Shown here piece by piece: positions 1 through 10,473 of a DNA stretch of 64,000 nucleotides. The notes below the pieces were generated by a model. The model was given only the letters and a program-made list of their open reading frames with translations. It was not told where the DNA came from and did not search any database. The position numbers were made by a program, and so were the translations under genes. Source of the DNA: Sesamum alatum (lineage: Eukaryota; Streptophyta; Magnoliopsida; Lamiales; Pedaliaceae); the NCBI GenBank assembly GCA_034509735.1, contig JACGWO010000001.1, forward strand, positions 30,321,966-30,385,965, in the 5' to 3' direction. How positions within the stretch are numbered: the first letter of the stretch is position 1; every line of letters begins with the position of its first letter.

Positions 1-268
1 CAAATTGCATATTACCCCCTGTGTTTTAAAAGTCAGTTGAAAATCCTTCGTGCTTTAAAAATAGGCAAAAAACTGTGTTTCAAACTTACAAACTCCCCCT
101 TTCCGTCAGTTTGGGTTAACGGCGTTAATTTTTTCACTGAATTTTCCGTTATACCCTTGTTATGCTAGCCCTTTATCTTCAATAACTAAAAAAAAAAATC
201 TAGATTTCAACTAACTTAAAAATATATTTTTCATTTATATATATATAAATAATTATATATACACTATA

Positions 269-300
<32 letters not shown>

Positions 301-974
301 TATACGACAAGTGGCGACGGTCGCCGCCTGGATGCGCTAGGCGATGGCGACGCCGCCCCTTCTAGAAGGGCGCAATGGCAGTAAATTAACTAAAATTTAT
401 GTAATTTTTCAAAATTTAAAAAATAAAAAGATGTGGTAAAATACATGTAATGATCATTTAATTTAATAATTTTTTGGTATTTTAATTTAATCTAATTTAT
501 AAGAATATATTTAAATTAAATAATAATTTAATTTAGTGATTAATATATAATTTATAATTAATTTTTATTTATATTTATATAAATATTTTAAAAAGGTAAA
601 TTTTAGTATATTTTTAGGTATTTTGATATTTGATTAATATATTTTATAAATAAATATAATTTATTAAACTATATTCAGATTAAATAATAATGTAAGTTAA
701 TCAATAATATTAATTTATTAAAATTTATTTAAGTGGAAAAACAAAGAACAAACTAGGCATTTGACCCATAAAATAATCCTAAAAAAAGGTTTAAAAAAAA
801 AAGGAAGCCCACTCGCACAATACATTCATGTTAGACACTCTCCATTAGTTTCTAATACAGTGGGGCTTTTTTTGCTTTATTTTAAATAATACATGGGATT
901 TTTTTTGTCTATTTTTAAAATACGAGGGGGTTTTCAGCTAACTTTTTAAAACACAGGGGTAATATGCAATTTGG
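1..974. mobile_element. Non-autonomous TIR element, left end at window edge
   Basis: The first and last roughly 75 bases are inverted copies. The left end begins caaattgcatattaccccct and the reverse complement of the right end begins ccaaattgcatattacccct; both continue through matching ttttaaaa and caaaaaa tracts, and similarity is detectable for about 130 bp. The interior is AT-rich, with (TA)n at about 236-302 and no coding potential. Long inverted repeats around non-coding DNA fit a non-autonomous Mutator-like or fold-back element. The element may start one or two bases before the window, so no TSD can be checked. Confidence 0.7.
302..378. other. GC-rich segment inside the TIR element
   Basis: About 75 bases rich in GCGACG/GGCGAC words interrupt very AT-rich DNA. 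It contains the palindrome cttctagaag and partly self-complementary ggcgac/gtcgcc words. It could be a captured gene fragment, as in Pack-MULEs, or a structured insert. No reading frame is long enough to identify a source. Confidence 0.45.
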
Positions 975-1885
975 CCAAATTTTTAAATAAATGTGCGTAA
1001 ATGTATTATATCTGAGGTTGTGAGAACTTGTTATTCTTGGAAAGATGTGAAGGTGTCCCCTATCGTTGTTCAAGGTGGGATTTTATAGTAACTGTGCGGG
1101 AGTCGCTCTAATGTTTTCTTTTTCCTCATAGCGTATCTTTTCTTGGGTTCCTTGAAATTTTCCCGAATTTTCAGGGATTCTGCGTGAGGATCTTTGAAAT
1201 TAAGGATTAGGTTCGAACGCGTTTTTAAGATCGCTTTGTATCTACGGGACTTCTCGAAGGGTTTTCACTCGGACTTGTTGATTGGGGGGGGGGGGGGGGG
1301 GGGGGGGACCCTTCGAATTTGTCTTTCCCTCGTATGAAGACTTTAATCGTAGCTTTTCTATGAATTTAGTTTACGAGGATACCCTCGTATTTAGCCATTA
1401 CCTCGTACCCTTTCGACGAGGATCCCTTTTGTTTGATAGGTTGTCCGTTCTCCCTAATCCACATCAATATCTATATGTGTATATATACATATATATGATA
1501 TATACTTAGTGATTGTGTGTATGTATAATGACCCTAGGATTAAGGGATTTTACAACTTGGTTACTGTGTGAAGTGAAGAAGTAAGAAGAATCAAACAAGT
1601 TGTGTTGTTGTTGTAGCTGGTGGAGTTGTCGGCGAACATAAATTGAAAAAGAAAAGAAACAGAAAAGAGTGGGCGAGTCTGAGGCCCGATTCCAAGCCGG
1701 GCCTCAGCGGGTAAATCAAGAAGCAAGTCAACTGGGTCACGTCACTCGAGCAATAGTTCGAGGAGAGCACAAAGCCACTCAAAAGTCGATGTCTTCATCC
1801 TAAAGAATTTCAGACCAAGGGGAAATTAGATGTTTCAGATATTAATTGTAGTTGTTGTTTTTTAGACAAGGTACAAGGGTGTAAT
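975..1885. other. Stretch without recognisable gene
   Basis: I see no supported coding region between the TIR element and the MULE. The stretch contains a 24-base G run and an alternating TA/TG tract at about 1471-1505. Short open frames here are low-complexity or lack any recognisable domain. Confidence 0.6.
1284..1307. repeat. G24 homopolymer
   Basis: Twenty-four consecutive G residues. Such runs are prone to slippage and to sequencing or assembly error, so the true length is uncertain. Confidence 0.9.
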
Positions 1886-1895
1886 TATTATCTTA

Positions 1896-1985
1896 GGGAT
1901 AATTGCACTTTTGGTCCCACCGGATAGGCCTGTTCTCATTTTTGGTTCCGAGCTCGACACTTTTGACCCCAAAACCCTAAAAAAT
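1896..1985 (+). repeat. MULE left terminal inverted repeat
   Basis: Matches the reverse complement of about 4983-5072, including gataggcctgttctcatttt and gagctcgacacttttgaccc. The right copy has a small extra segment (gtaaagctcgg) relative to this one. Similarity fades after about 90 bases. Confidence 0.9.
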
Positions 1986-2243
1986 GGACGGCGTTAGTCC
2001 CACGCCGTTAAATTTTAACGGCAACGGCACGTGATCAATCACGTGTCGTTAGTCAAAGGGTAAAGGCAGATTGAAGGGTAAATCTGGTCCGCATTTTTTC
2101 ACCCCCAAAAAAACCTAAGTTATTTTCTCCCTCTTTTCCCCATTCGAAACCCTAAATCAAAAGAGGCGAAACTGTTTTTCTGGCCGATATTGTGAAGATT
2201 ATCCCAAAGGTGTTGATTTGGAGCGTGAAACTGGTGAATCACG

Positions 2244-4097
2244 ATGAGTTTGAGGCACCAAGTGCTAGTGGACTTCCCAGACCCAAATTACGCAAAATAT
2301 GGTAAGTGTTTTCTGGAAACCAGTGTTTATAGTTTAACAAGTTTAATGCATGTGGCCCATTTTTGTTTGATGTATTCGATAATGGCATGTGGTCCCGTTT
2401 TTGGGTTTTTTTTTTGTGTTTTTTATGTGAATCGAGAAGATGCTGTTTTTGTTGCATTTTTTTATTCGTGGTCCCTTCATCTCTTTTTTTTGTGCTTCTT
2501 TTGTTTTTATTTTCAGGGCCTGAACCCTTTGTTACCATTCTTATGTATCATGGGGGAAAAATAACTCATAGGCCGAAGACAGAATATGTGGGGGGGAGTA
2601 GAAGTAAATTTGATTTTGTGGATGTATTCAATATCAGTATGGAGTACTTGAACAAACTTGGTGAGAAGTTGGGTTACATGGGGCCTAAAAAAGTTTTACA
2701 GATTTCACACTAAAAGCTTTAGGCAATTGAAGTTGCAAACAGAAATTGTAAAATTTACTGATGCATTCAGTCCTGAGAATAGAATTTTCACATTGTATTT
2801 GGTGGGTGGGGAGGTCCAAAATGCTGAAATTGGTGCATCAAATGTTAAAGGGGTAGATGTGGAGGCAAATGTTGAACCCCAAACTGAACCAAATGTTGAA
2901 AAAGGGAAAGGGGTAGATGTGGAGGATGGGGATTTGAATGATTTTGCTGATGCTGAATGGGATGAGGTGTTTAAAATTGTAGATAGCTATGCAGAGGGTC
3001 AGGGTCAGAGGGAAGATGAGTTGGAAAGTCAGAATGAAGTGGAGGAGAGTGACAGGTTATTTGATGAGGGGTTGGAGGACTCTGAGTATGAAATGGATGA
3101 TGATGAGGAGAGTGGTTATGAGACAGAGCATGGTGTTGAGGAGAGTGGTTCTGAGTCATCTGATTCTGAGGAAGCAACAACAGAGTCAGATGTTTGTTTG
3201 AGTGATGATGATTTTGACTCTGTTGTTGCTTCTGATGAGGAGGATAAAGGGCCTCATCCTGTATTCAATCCTCGAAACAAATACAATCCCCACTTTGAAA
3301 TTGGGATGATATTCAGTAACAAGACAGAACTGAGAGAGGCAGTCCATTCTCATGCTGTAAACACAAAGAGAAGTTTGAAAATTTTGAAAAATGATAGAAG
3401 AAGGGTTTATGTAAGATGTCAGGGTGATGGGTGTGAATGGCGGCTAAATGCACTTAAGCTTGGGGATGAGAGTACATTCCAAATCAGGGAGTATAACCCA
3501 GAACATAAATGTGGAAGATCATTCAATGTAAAAAATGTCAACAGCAGATGGTTGTCTGCTAAAAATGTCAGAATTACTTGAAGATTACTCTTATATGGTT
3601 TTCTGACTTGACTCTTTTACAGGCCAAGAAAGCCAAAGGAAAAGCCATGGCACCATCTAACAATGAACAAGATAATTCAAATGCTCCTGTAAGTTTATGA
3701 TGCATGCAACTAACAATATTCAGAAAAATTGTTGAAACTAACAATATTATCTGTACAGTCAGTAATATTGACAAGATCTAAATTCATGGAGTCAGCATCC
3801 CAAGCAACTAATCAGTCTGCAACAACAACTCTACATCCAGGGGTATGCATTGATTACTGCATACATCCTCCTCTTTTGTGTTAATGTCAGGATTTTAATT
3901 GAATGCTTGGTTTGCAGGGAAGCCAAACAATGGTTCATAGGTTTACACAATGCTCTACATCAGCAGTTGCCCAAACTTCAGAAAGTGGAGTCCCCTATCT
4001 CACGAAAGGAGGGAGGAAGTTTGTCACCATGGCGAACTTAGGTGCAGCATGTGCTGCTGCAACGAAAAAGAAAGGGAAAGTAGTGAAGAAAAAGTGA
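2244..4097 (+). pseudogene. MuDR-type MULE transposase, catalytic core deleted
   Basis: A spliced gene remnant. Exon 1 is 2244-2301 with a gtaagt donor; exon 2 starts at 2517 after tttcag and joins in frame. Exon 2 encodes a PB1-like N-terminal region (SRSKFDFVDV, LGEKLGYMGPKK), an Asp/Glu/Ser-rich linker (about 2930-3245), and a MuDR-type DNA-binding domain (about 3262-3560) with CQGDGCEWRL and HKCGR. One extra A in the A run at 2687-2692 breaks the frame between the two parts. After the stop at 3579-3581 the expected DDE catalytic domain and SWIM zinc finger are absent. Three C-terminal exons follow at 3623-3688, 3759-3842 and 3918-4097, ending in a Lys-rich tail (KKKGKVVKKK). In the MULE family this protein binds the TIRs and moves the element; this copy cannot. 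Confidence 0.85.
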
Positions 4098-4412
4098 TAT
4101 GTTGGATGCAAGTTTTTGGCTGATTTGGATGTATTTCTTGCACACAATACTGGTGTTTTTGGCCTTTGTTTTTAGCACACAATACTGAAGTTTTTGGCCC
4201 TTGTTTTGGGCATTTTTTGGGATGTAAAGTGCTACCTTTTATGGCTTCAAATGGTTAATGGCAGCTTTTTAATTTTTAGTGGTTGTTTATTTGTTTTGTT
4301 TTTTGGCAATCTCAGATGATGAATTACACATTTACTTAAATATTTGACGATTAATAAAACGTCATTCATACAAATATTGACCATTACTTACTAAAAGGTC
4401 ATTAACAAGTCC

Positions 4413-4757
4413 TCAAACTACCAACATACATAACAACAACAACAAAAAACCAACCATTACACCTATCAACATCTGATTTTTCTTACGCAATTTTCGGATT
4501 TCTTCCTCTTGCACATTCAATCGGCGCAACAAACCAGGAATTATTATGCTCGCTCAAGCGCACATTGGTGGATCCAACCACATGAAAAATCCACAACCTC
4601 CTCTACCTCTCCTTGAAGAACAAGTATAAAACCTCCTACCGGGATTGTCACTTGTCCAAGAGGTCTTCAAATGAGCACCTTTATGACAATAACATTCAAT
4701 ATTTGAGGTATTTTGAGAGGATTGTGACATACTTTTAGGGTAAAATATGGAAAACAA
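4413..4757 (-). pseudogene. GRF zinc-finger protein carried by the MULE, one nonsense codon
   Basis: A 114-codon frame interrupted only by TGA at 4554-4556. The N-terminal half holds a GRF-type zinc finger: Cys22, Cys24, Cys46 and Cys55, with GRRFYTC at residues 40-46 and an aromatic stretch (FFMWLD). The start MSQSSQ at 4730 fits better than the upstream ATG at 4757. After the stop the same frame continues with a charged coiled-coil-like segment (QEEEIRKLRKKNQ) and a hydrophobic, probably membrane-spanning tail (GVMVGFLLLLCMLVV) to a stop at 4413. The stop lies in TGAGCG, where CGA to TGA is the simplest origin, as expected from decay of methylated CpG. GRF fingers bind DNA or RNA; the role here is unknown. 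Confidence 0.8.
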
Positions 4758-4982
4758 AAGAAAAGAAAATGACTCTAAATTTACTTGGTAGATTTATGGA
4801 GGTTTAGGTGATGACTTGGGTATATATATAGGCTAGAGGGAAGGAAAATGCATTTGGCGCCACATTTTCCCTCCAAAATCTATCAACAAACGTCAGGGTT
4901 CCGTTTTTTTGTCATCCATAGGCGCTAATTTAATGGCGCCGTTAAAAACTAACGGTGCAGGACGTAATGTGTTAGAAATTAG

Positions 4983-5072
4983 GGTTTTGGGGTCAAAAGT
5001 GTCGAGCTCGTAAAGCTCGGGACCAAAAATGAGAACAGGCCTATCCGATGGGACCAAAAGTGCAATTATCCC
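4983..5072 (-). repeat. MULE right terminal inverted repeat
   Basis: Inverted partner of 1896-1985. It is followed directly by the TSD tattatctta at 5073-5082. Confidence 0.9.
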
Positions 5073-5082
5073 TATTATCTTA

Positions 5083-6089
5083 TGATTAAAGTCAGGGCTA
5101 AAAATGTAAAAGCAGCTGAAGGGACCAAAAGCGGGCCCAAACCATATAGCCCCCAGCCATGATAAATTATAGGGGTGGGTCGCGAGCTTTTGCGAGCTGA
5201 ACGGATTGGAGTCGAGCTACAGTCCAGTGACGTAAATGGGGTATTTTGATGGATTGGCCAAATATCCAACAATATTTGATCCAATATATAAATGTAAACG
5301 ACCTCTAAATTAAATCGGGTTGGTTATCCATCCTGATCCAACTTAAGTAAATATGACTTAATAAATATTTCACAATAATCGAGTAAATAAGATGACATAT
5401 CCAGATTAATCATTAAGAATGAAAAAGATAGTTTAGTTGAATATTAAAAAATCAGTCTACAAGTTTCTAAACCACAAAGCATGAAGTGTTAGGCAGGTAA
5501 TTAGTAAATAAAGTTAATTAAGGAGTACATACCCAATTGACTTTATATCTCACCCTCCACGCATACATTTCTCGTACGGATTTGCAATTTGAACTGTTAT
5601 ATATGTTTACTAGTTTTCCACAAAATAAATAAATAAGGTAAAAATTGTATTTCTAATTGTAACTGTGTTTTTCTCTAACTAACAAATTAAGAGTAGGTGT
5701 GTTGCAAGTTTTAATGTAATTTACCTTCCTATAATATTGCAAATTAGCAAATTATCTCCCTTTGAAAAAAAAAAAAAATAACAATGTACCTTCCAGTGTT
5801 CTTTAAAATGAAGCAATTTATCTCCCTAGACAAGGAGGTAAATTGCTCCATTTTTAAAAATACGGGAAGGTAAATTGATTCATTTTAAAAAATACGGGAA
5901 GGTAAATTGATATTTTATTTCTCATAGGAGGATAGTTTGCCATTTTCAATATCATATGGGGTTGCTTGCATTTTTTCCCTGTGTTGCACATAGAGAATAG
6001 TACATAAGAAATTTAACAAATAAAATATTACTTCATTTTTAACTTGATTTTTTTCTTTAGTATCGTGCTTTGAATTTTAACTTCTAGCA
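5083..6089. repeat. Non-coding stretch with a degenerate fold-back at about 5705-5985
   Basis: No gene is seen. Between about 5705 and 5985, words such as accttcc, gcaatttat and ctccct pair with inverted copies (gggaaggt, aaattgctcc), with the axis near 5828. A unit of about 40 bp containing atacgggaaggtaaattga is repeated in tandem (about 5861-5912). This resembles a decayed fold-back MITE; no TSD was found. Confidence 0.5.
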
Positions 6090-6098
6090 TTCTTTTTT

Positions 6099-6598
6099 GG
6101 GTTAATTACATTTAGACCCCCTCTGAAAATGCATAATTACACTTTCCCCCAAAGAATTTTTGAAATTACATTTACACCCCCTCTAAAAATTCTTTGTTTA
6201 CACCTGACCTCCGTTTGTTAAAGTTTGGGCAGAAAATGTTCATTTCAACAAAAATAATTACATAAATTTTCAATTTTACCTCTCATTTAATATTCTCGTG
6301 CAATAATTTTGTACTTATAAGGAAAAAAATATAATAATATTGGCCTCACTCCATACATATACGTTACACTTATCCTCTTATAAGTACAAAAATATACATG
6401 AGAATGTTAAATGATGGGAAAAATTGAAAATTTATGTAATTATTTTTGTTGACGTGAACATTTTTCGTCCAAACTCTAACGGATGGGGGTCAGGTGTAAA
6501 CAAAGAATTTTCGGAGGGGGTGTAAGTGTAATTTCAAAACTTTTTTGGGGGAAAGTGTAATTATGCATTCTCAGAGGGGGTGTAAGTGTAATTAACCC
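6099..6598. mobile_element. Fold-back (MULE-type) element with 9-bp TSD
   Basis: Almost the whole 500 bp is a single inverted repeat. The left half begins gggttaattacatttagacc and the right half, in reverse complement, begins gggttaattacacttacacc; pairing continues to near the centre (about 6340). The 9-mer ttctttttt lies at 6090-6098 and again at 6599-6607. There is no coding capacity. Size and TSD fit a Mutator-type fold-back MITE. Confidence 0.88.
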
Positions 6599-6607
6599 TT
6601 CTTTTTT

Positions 6608-7060
6608 AAGAAAATCTCATATTTCAAATAATGTTGTTCTATTACAAATGATTTACTACAAAAACCTTGACCAGTAAAATACACAATTAAGCTAACTCAG
6701 CATATATTTCCTATTGACTAAACTAAATTAACTAATCACATTGAGACTATCATTAAGTTCCTCTCGCATGAGGACATCAGCTTCTCTTGCACGAGAGTTC
6801 TTAGACTACGTAAACATCTTCGTAGTTAGGATCGTAGGGTCGACTAGTTGCCAAAAACTCTGGTGAGCATTTGCATCATATCGTCCTTCAACCTAGTGCC
6901 AGGACTCATTGAAGGAGAGCTTTGGCGTTATAGCTTGCAAATCTCCAAAAAGATTTTGGCTAATTTTGTTTTAGTTCTTCTAGTTCTCTCAATACCCTAG
7001 TTTTCTTCGGTTTCGCACGCCTTCGCTTTCTTTACCCTCATAGGCTACTAAACAATTCTT
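6608..7060. other. Stretch without recognisable gene
   Basis: Moderately AT-rich DNA with no supported coding region and no clear repeat. Confidence 0.5.
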
Positions 7061-7061
7061 T

Positions 7062-7480
7062 TCTAGGTAACTTACACGTAGCACCTCTAACATTTTGCAT
7101 AAAATTATGAATACATTTCTTGTTTGAAAAATTACTTCTCAAATGGAAACTAATTATATAGCCCATATATGGTAAGGTGGACATACCTACTTTACCCTTG
7201 TTGATTGATTTTCTAAAAAACATTTGAAAATATGTAAAAGAATATCCAATGGTAGGTAAAGTAATAATCCATACGACACATTAATCCGTAAAAATATATA
7301 AAATTATAATTCATAATCCCGAAAGGCACTTTGGCCAATTAAATTGATGGAAGCCTATTAGAAACTAATCAAAAGGGCTCGTTGTTAAACGAATGTTAAA
7401 ATGAGTGGAGTATTGTAATTTCCCAAACAATGAGGAGATATTTGTAATTATTCCAACCTTAAGAGAGATGATTGTAATTA
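7062..7480. repeat. Degenerate TIR element
   Basis: The start (ggtaacttacacgtagcacc) resembles the reverse complement of the end (ggataattacaatcatctct), and scattered similarity continues inward (ttgtttgaaaaattac against ttgtttgggaaattac). No convincing TSD was seen. Probably an old, mutated member of the TIR elements common in this window. Confidence 0.45.
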
Positions 7481-7584
7481 TCCATTATTTCTTTGAATCT
7501 CGTTATTCGAAATTGCCACCCCTTTAGTTATAGGACTAAAATTGCATTTCCCGACAACGTATACAACACTTTAGTCCTTGAAAA

Positions 7585-7870
7585 AAAATGCAATTCCTGT
7601 AATTACAGGGTGGTAATTTTGGTCCTGTTGAAATCAAGTTTCATATTGTGGTCTTGTAATTTTAAAAACAAAAATTCAATTAAAGGATAACAGCGACCAG
7701 TTTTGCCGAAAAATTGCATGTGACTTTCACATGACCCAATTAATTGGAATTTCAGCAAAATTAGCTTGATTTGTCCTACAATTGCACAAAATTGTGAAAT
7801 TTGATTTCAACAGGACCAAAATTACCACCCTCCTATAATTAAAAAAGTAAAATTGCAATTTTTCCTGTAT
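7585..7870. repeat. TIR (MITE-like) element
   Basis: Bases about 7605-7650 (ggtggtaattttggtcctgt, then tgaaatcaagtttca) pair with about 7795-7845 in inverse orientation. The outer arms (tgcaattcctgtaattacag) are more diverged. The interior is non-coding. No clear TSD. Confidence 0.6.
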
Positions 7871-7998
7871 TACTTGGTGGAAGGTTCTTGATGATGCACT
7901 TGTGGTTAGAAATATTGGTTTACTAAAGAAGCCTTAGTTGTTTAGAAGATTTTATCAAATATCAAAAATATATTCTTTTACAAAAAAACACATTAATG

Positions 7999-10440
7999 TT
8001 AATACTCCTGCTTAATGTGTTTCTGGAAGATTCCAATCTTTGTGCGTAGTTCCTCGAATTTGTTACGTGAAAGTGCTTTGGTGAACATATCAGCAAGTTG
8101 CTCTTTTGTGTTGCAGTACTTGAGCTCAATGTCCCCTCTGGTGGTTGCTTCTCATAGAGGCTGACACTTGATGTCGATGCGTTTTGTTCTATTATGATAC
8201 ACTGATTTTTGGTAATAGCTATTGCTGACTTGTTTTCACAATAGATTAATGTGAGTTCCCCTCACTTCTCTCCCATGTCTTCTAGAATCCTTCTAAGGAA
8301 AATTACTCGATTTGATGTTGTAGCAGTTGCAATGTATTCTGCTTCTATTGAGGATTGTGCCACGACAACTTGTTTCTTGGAAGCCCATGAGAATGTCCTG
8401 AGCCAAGTGAAAATGTGTAGCCTGATGTATTTTTCATGCTGTCAGTTGATCTTGCCCAATCACTATCCGTGTATCCAATTTTGCACCATTAGTGGACTTG
8501 TACCATATTCCAAAATCTTTCGTGCCTCATAAGTATCTTAGAATTCTTTTTATTGCTCCATAATGTACTAGGCGCAGACTCTGCATATTCCTTGATAGTA
8601 GACTTGCGATGAACATAATACCTGGTCTTGTGGCAGTTAGATATAGTAAGCTTCCAATGAGACGTTTGTAGATGAAATCATCGACCTTCTGCCATCCATC
8701 TTCTTTCTTGTATTTTTCGCTAGGGACCGAAGGTGTAGTTACTATCTTAGAGCCTTCCATATTTAAACTTCTCAAGTAGTGTTTCCATATACTTCTTTTG
8801 ACATATAAATATTCTATCTTTCTTTTGATTTATCTCGATTCCATGGAAGAAATGCATTAGACCAAGATCACTCATCTGGAATGTCTGTATCATGTCTTCT
8901 TTGAAGTTTTGAATCATCTTCCCGTTGTTTCCTATATATATGATATCATTTACGTATAAGGAAATAATCAGTGTATCAGTGTTACCTTGGCACTTTGTCT
9001 AGAGTACTAGCTCACACTAACTCCTCTGGAACCCTTAATCCATGAAGTAGCTATTTATTCTGTTGTAAACTTTGGCTATTGTTTAAAATCTGCATAATAC
9101 TTTTCTTCAATTTCAATACTTTTTTTTTTCATGACCTTTTGCTGGGATTTCTTTAGCTTGTTCCACATAGATTTCTTCGTCGATATAGCCATTTAGGAAT
9201 GCAGACTTTAGGTCCATTTGATATTTTATCCACTTCTTATTTGCTGCTATTACAACAAGAGCTCTTATGGTATCTGAACGACCTAGTGGAGCAAAAGTTT
9301 CAGTGTAGTCAATACCTGGAAGTTCAGAAAATCCTTTTGCTATTTCTGCTTCTGTATTGATCCATCTACATTCAGCTTCATCTTATAAATCCACTTGACT
9401 CCTATTACTTCTTGTTCTTTTGTATTGTTTACAAGCTCCCATGTCTTGTTCTTTTCAAAACATCTTGATTTCTTCTTTCATTGCTTGGACCCAAATTTTA
9501 TGTTTTTCAAAGGCCTCAAAATTCTCTGGTTCTGTCATGACGAAGTTGCAAGTTTGATATATATCACCTAGAAGCTTTGTCCTTCTTATTGGAGTTTTTT
9601 TCCTTAGCCTTTTCTGCTCGTGACAGACTTCTGGGTCATCTTGGTGCTTCTTGATTCCTTGTCTCCATCTCATTGTGGTGCGTGCCTTCTTCTTCTTATT
9701 GTCGTGTAGATGTTACCTTAGGAATTATTATAGTTTTTCTTTCTACCATTTCTTCATTCCAGTTCCACATAGCATTTTCATCGAACTCAACATCTCTACT
9801 GAAGATTAGTTCCTCATTTTTAGGAGATTCTACAACCTATTAATTGTGTGGGGTAAATTACAATGACCTACCTTGAGGTTTGGCATAATTACGGATCTTT
9901 TCATTGTTTCAAAAATTATAAACACCCCGCTAAGGTTTGTAGCTTTTAACCAATGGCCTGGAATGGTCCATTTTGCCCTTGATTTTTTTTTTAATTATAG
10001 AAGAATCAACCGAGGTAAATTACGTTATTGCTCATCTGTGTAAAAAACATAAGAAACCCCTCTCTACGCATTTTTGTCCAAAATTTTATTAAATATTTTA
10101 AAAAATAATTCAATTTGCATAAGGGCATTTTTGTCACTTCACCCATAAAAATGGATGAAAATGGGTTATTTGTTAGACGATTACAAACCTCAGAGGGGTA
10201 TTTGTAATTTTTAAAACAACGAGGGGGTATCCGTAATTATATCAAACCTCAATGGAGGTCCTTGTAATTCACCCTAATTGTGTGATGTAGCCAAGGATGA
10301 TCCCTTTTTCTATTTTCTCCTCCAGTTTGTGTCTTTTTTTAGTTGGAATATGCACATAGGAGATACTGTCAAATACTCTAAGATGCTTGACTGAAGGTTT
10401 CTTGCGGCTCTACGATTATATTATGTCATATGTTTTGAAC
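7999..10440 (-). pseudogene. Copia pol remnant (element K)
   Basis: Reading on minus from about 10440: an integrase C-terminal piece (KHLRVFDSISYVHIPTKKR), interrupted by a TIR element at 9851-10274, then the RT start (about 9840-9100) with [20 protein letters not shown] and [12 protein letters not shown]. The RT tail follows (about 8950-8530; HFFHGIEINQKK and YKRLIGSLLYLTATRPG), then RNase H (about 8500-8000) with STIEAEYIA, ending at a stop at 7999-8001. Frameshifts and a gap remove the central RT catalytic region. In Copia elements this polyprotein copies RNA to DNA and inserts it. No LTRs are visible; the upstream part is cut off by element A at 10474. It differs from the A/F/H group in sequence. 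Confidence 0.82.
9851..10274. mobile_element. TIR element with 10-bp TSD, inserted in Copia K
   Basis: The 424-bp element begins gggtaaattacaatgaccta and, in reverse complement from the other end, gggtgaattacaaggacctc. The inverted repeats run about 110 bp. The decamer taattgtgtg flanks it at 9841-9850 and 10275-10284. The Copia reading continues on both sides, so the empty site can be inferred. There is no coding capacity. Size and TSD suggest a Mutator-type MITE. Confidence 0.9.
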
Positions 10441-10473
10441 AACCCTGGTAGGACATCTGTCGAGTGGACAAGC

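Larger units (their letters stand above)
1896..5072. mobile_element. Mutator-like element (MULE) with 10-bp TSD
   Basis: Bases 1896-1985 and 4983-5072 are inverted repeats of about 90 bp. Both outer ends read gggataattgcacttttggt. The decamer tattatctta occurs at 1886-1895 and again at 5073-5082, a TSD of the 9-10 bp size typical of the Mutator superfamily. The element carries a MuDR-type transposase gene on plus and a GRF zinc-finger gene on minus, both broken. The inverted repeats include ggcgtta/taacgg words with a neighbouring homopolymer-rich leader. Ends, TSD and domain content agree, so the call is strong. The catalytic transposase core is missing, so this copy is non-autonomous. Confidence 0.93.

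Noticed and set aside
1591..1782. Short minus-strand frame before the MULE
   Set aside because: Low-complexity composition, no recognisable domain or gene context.
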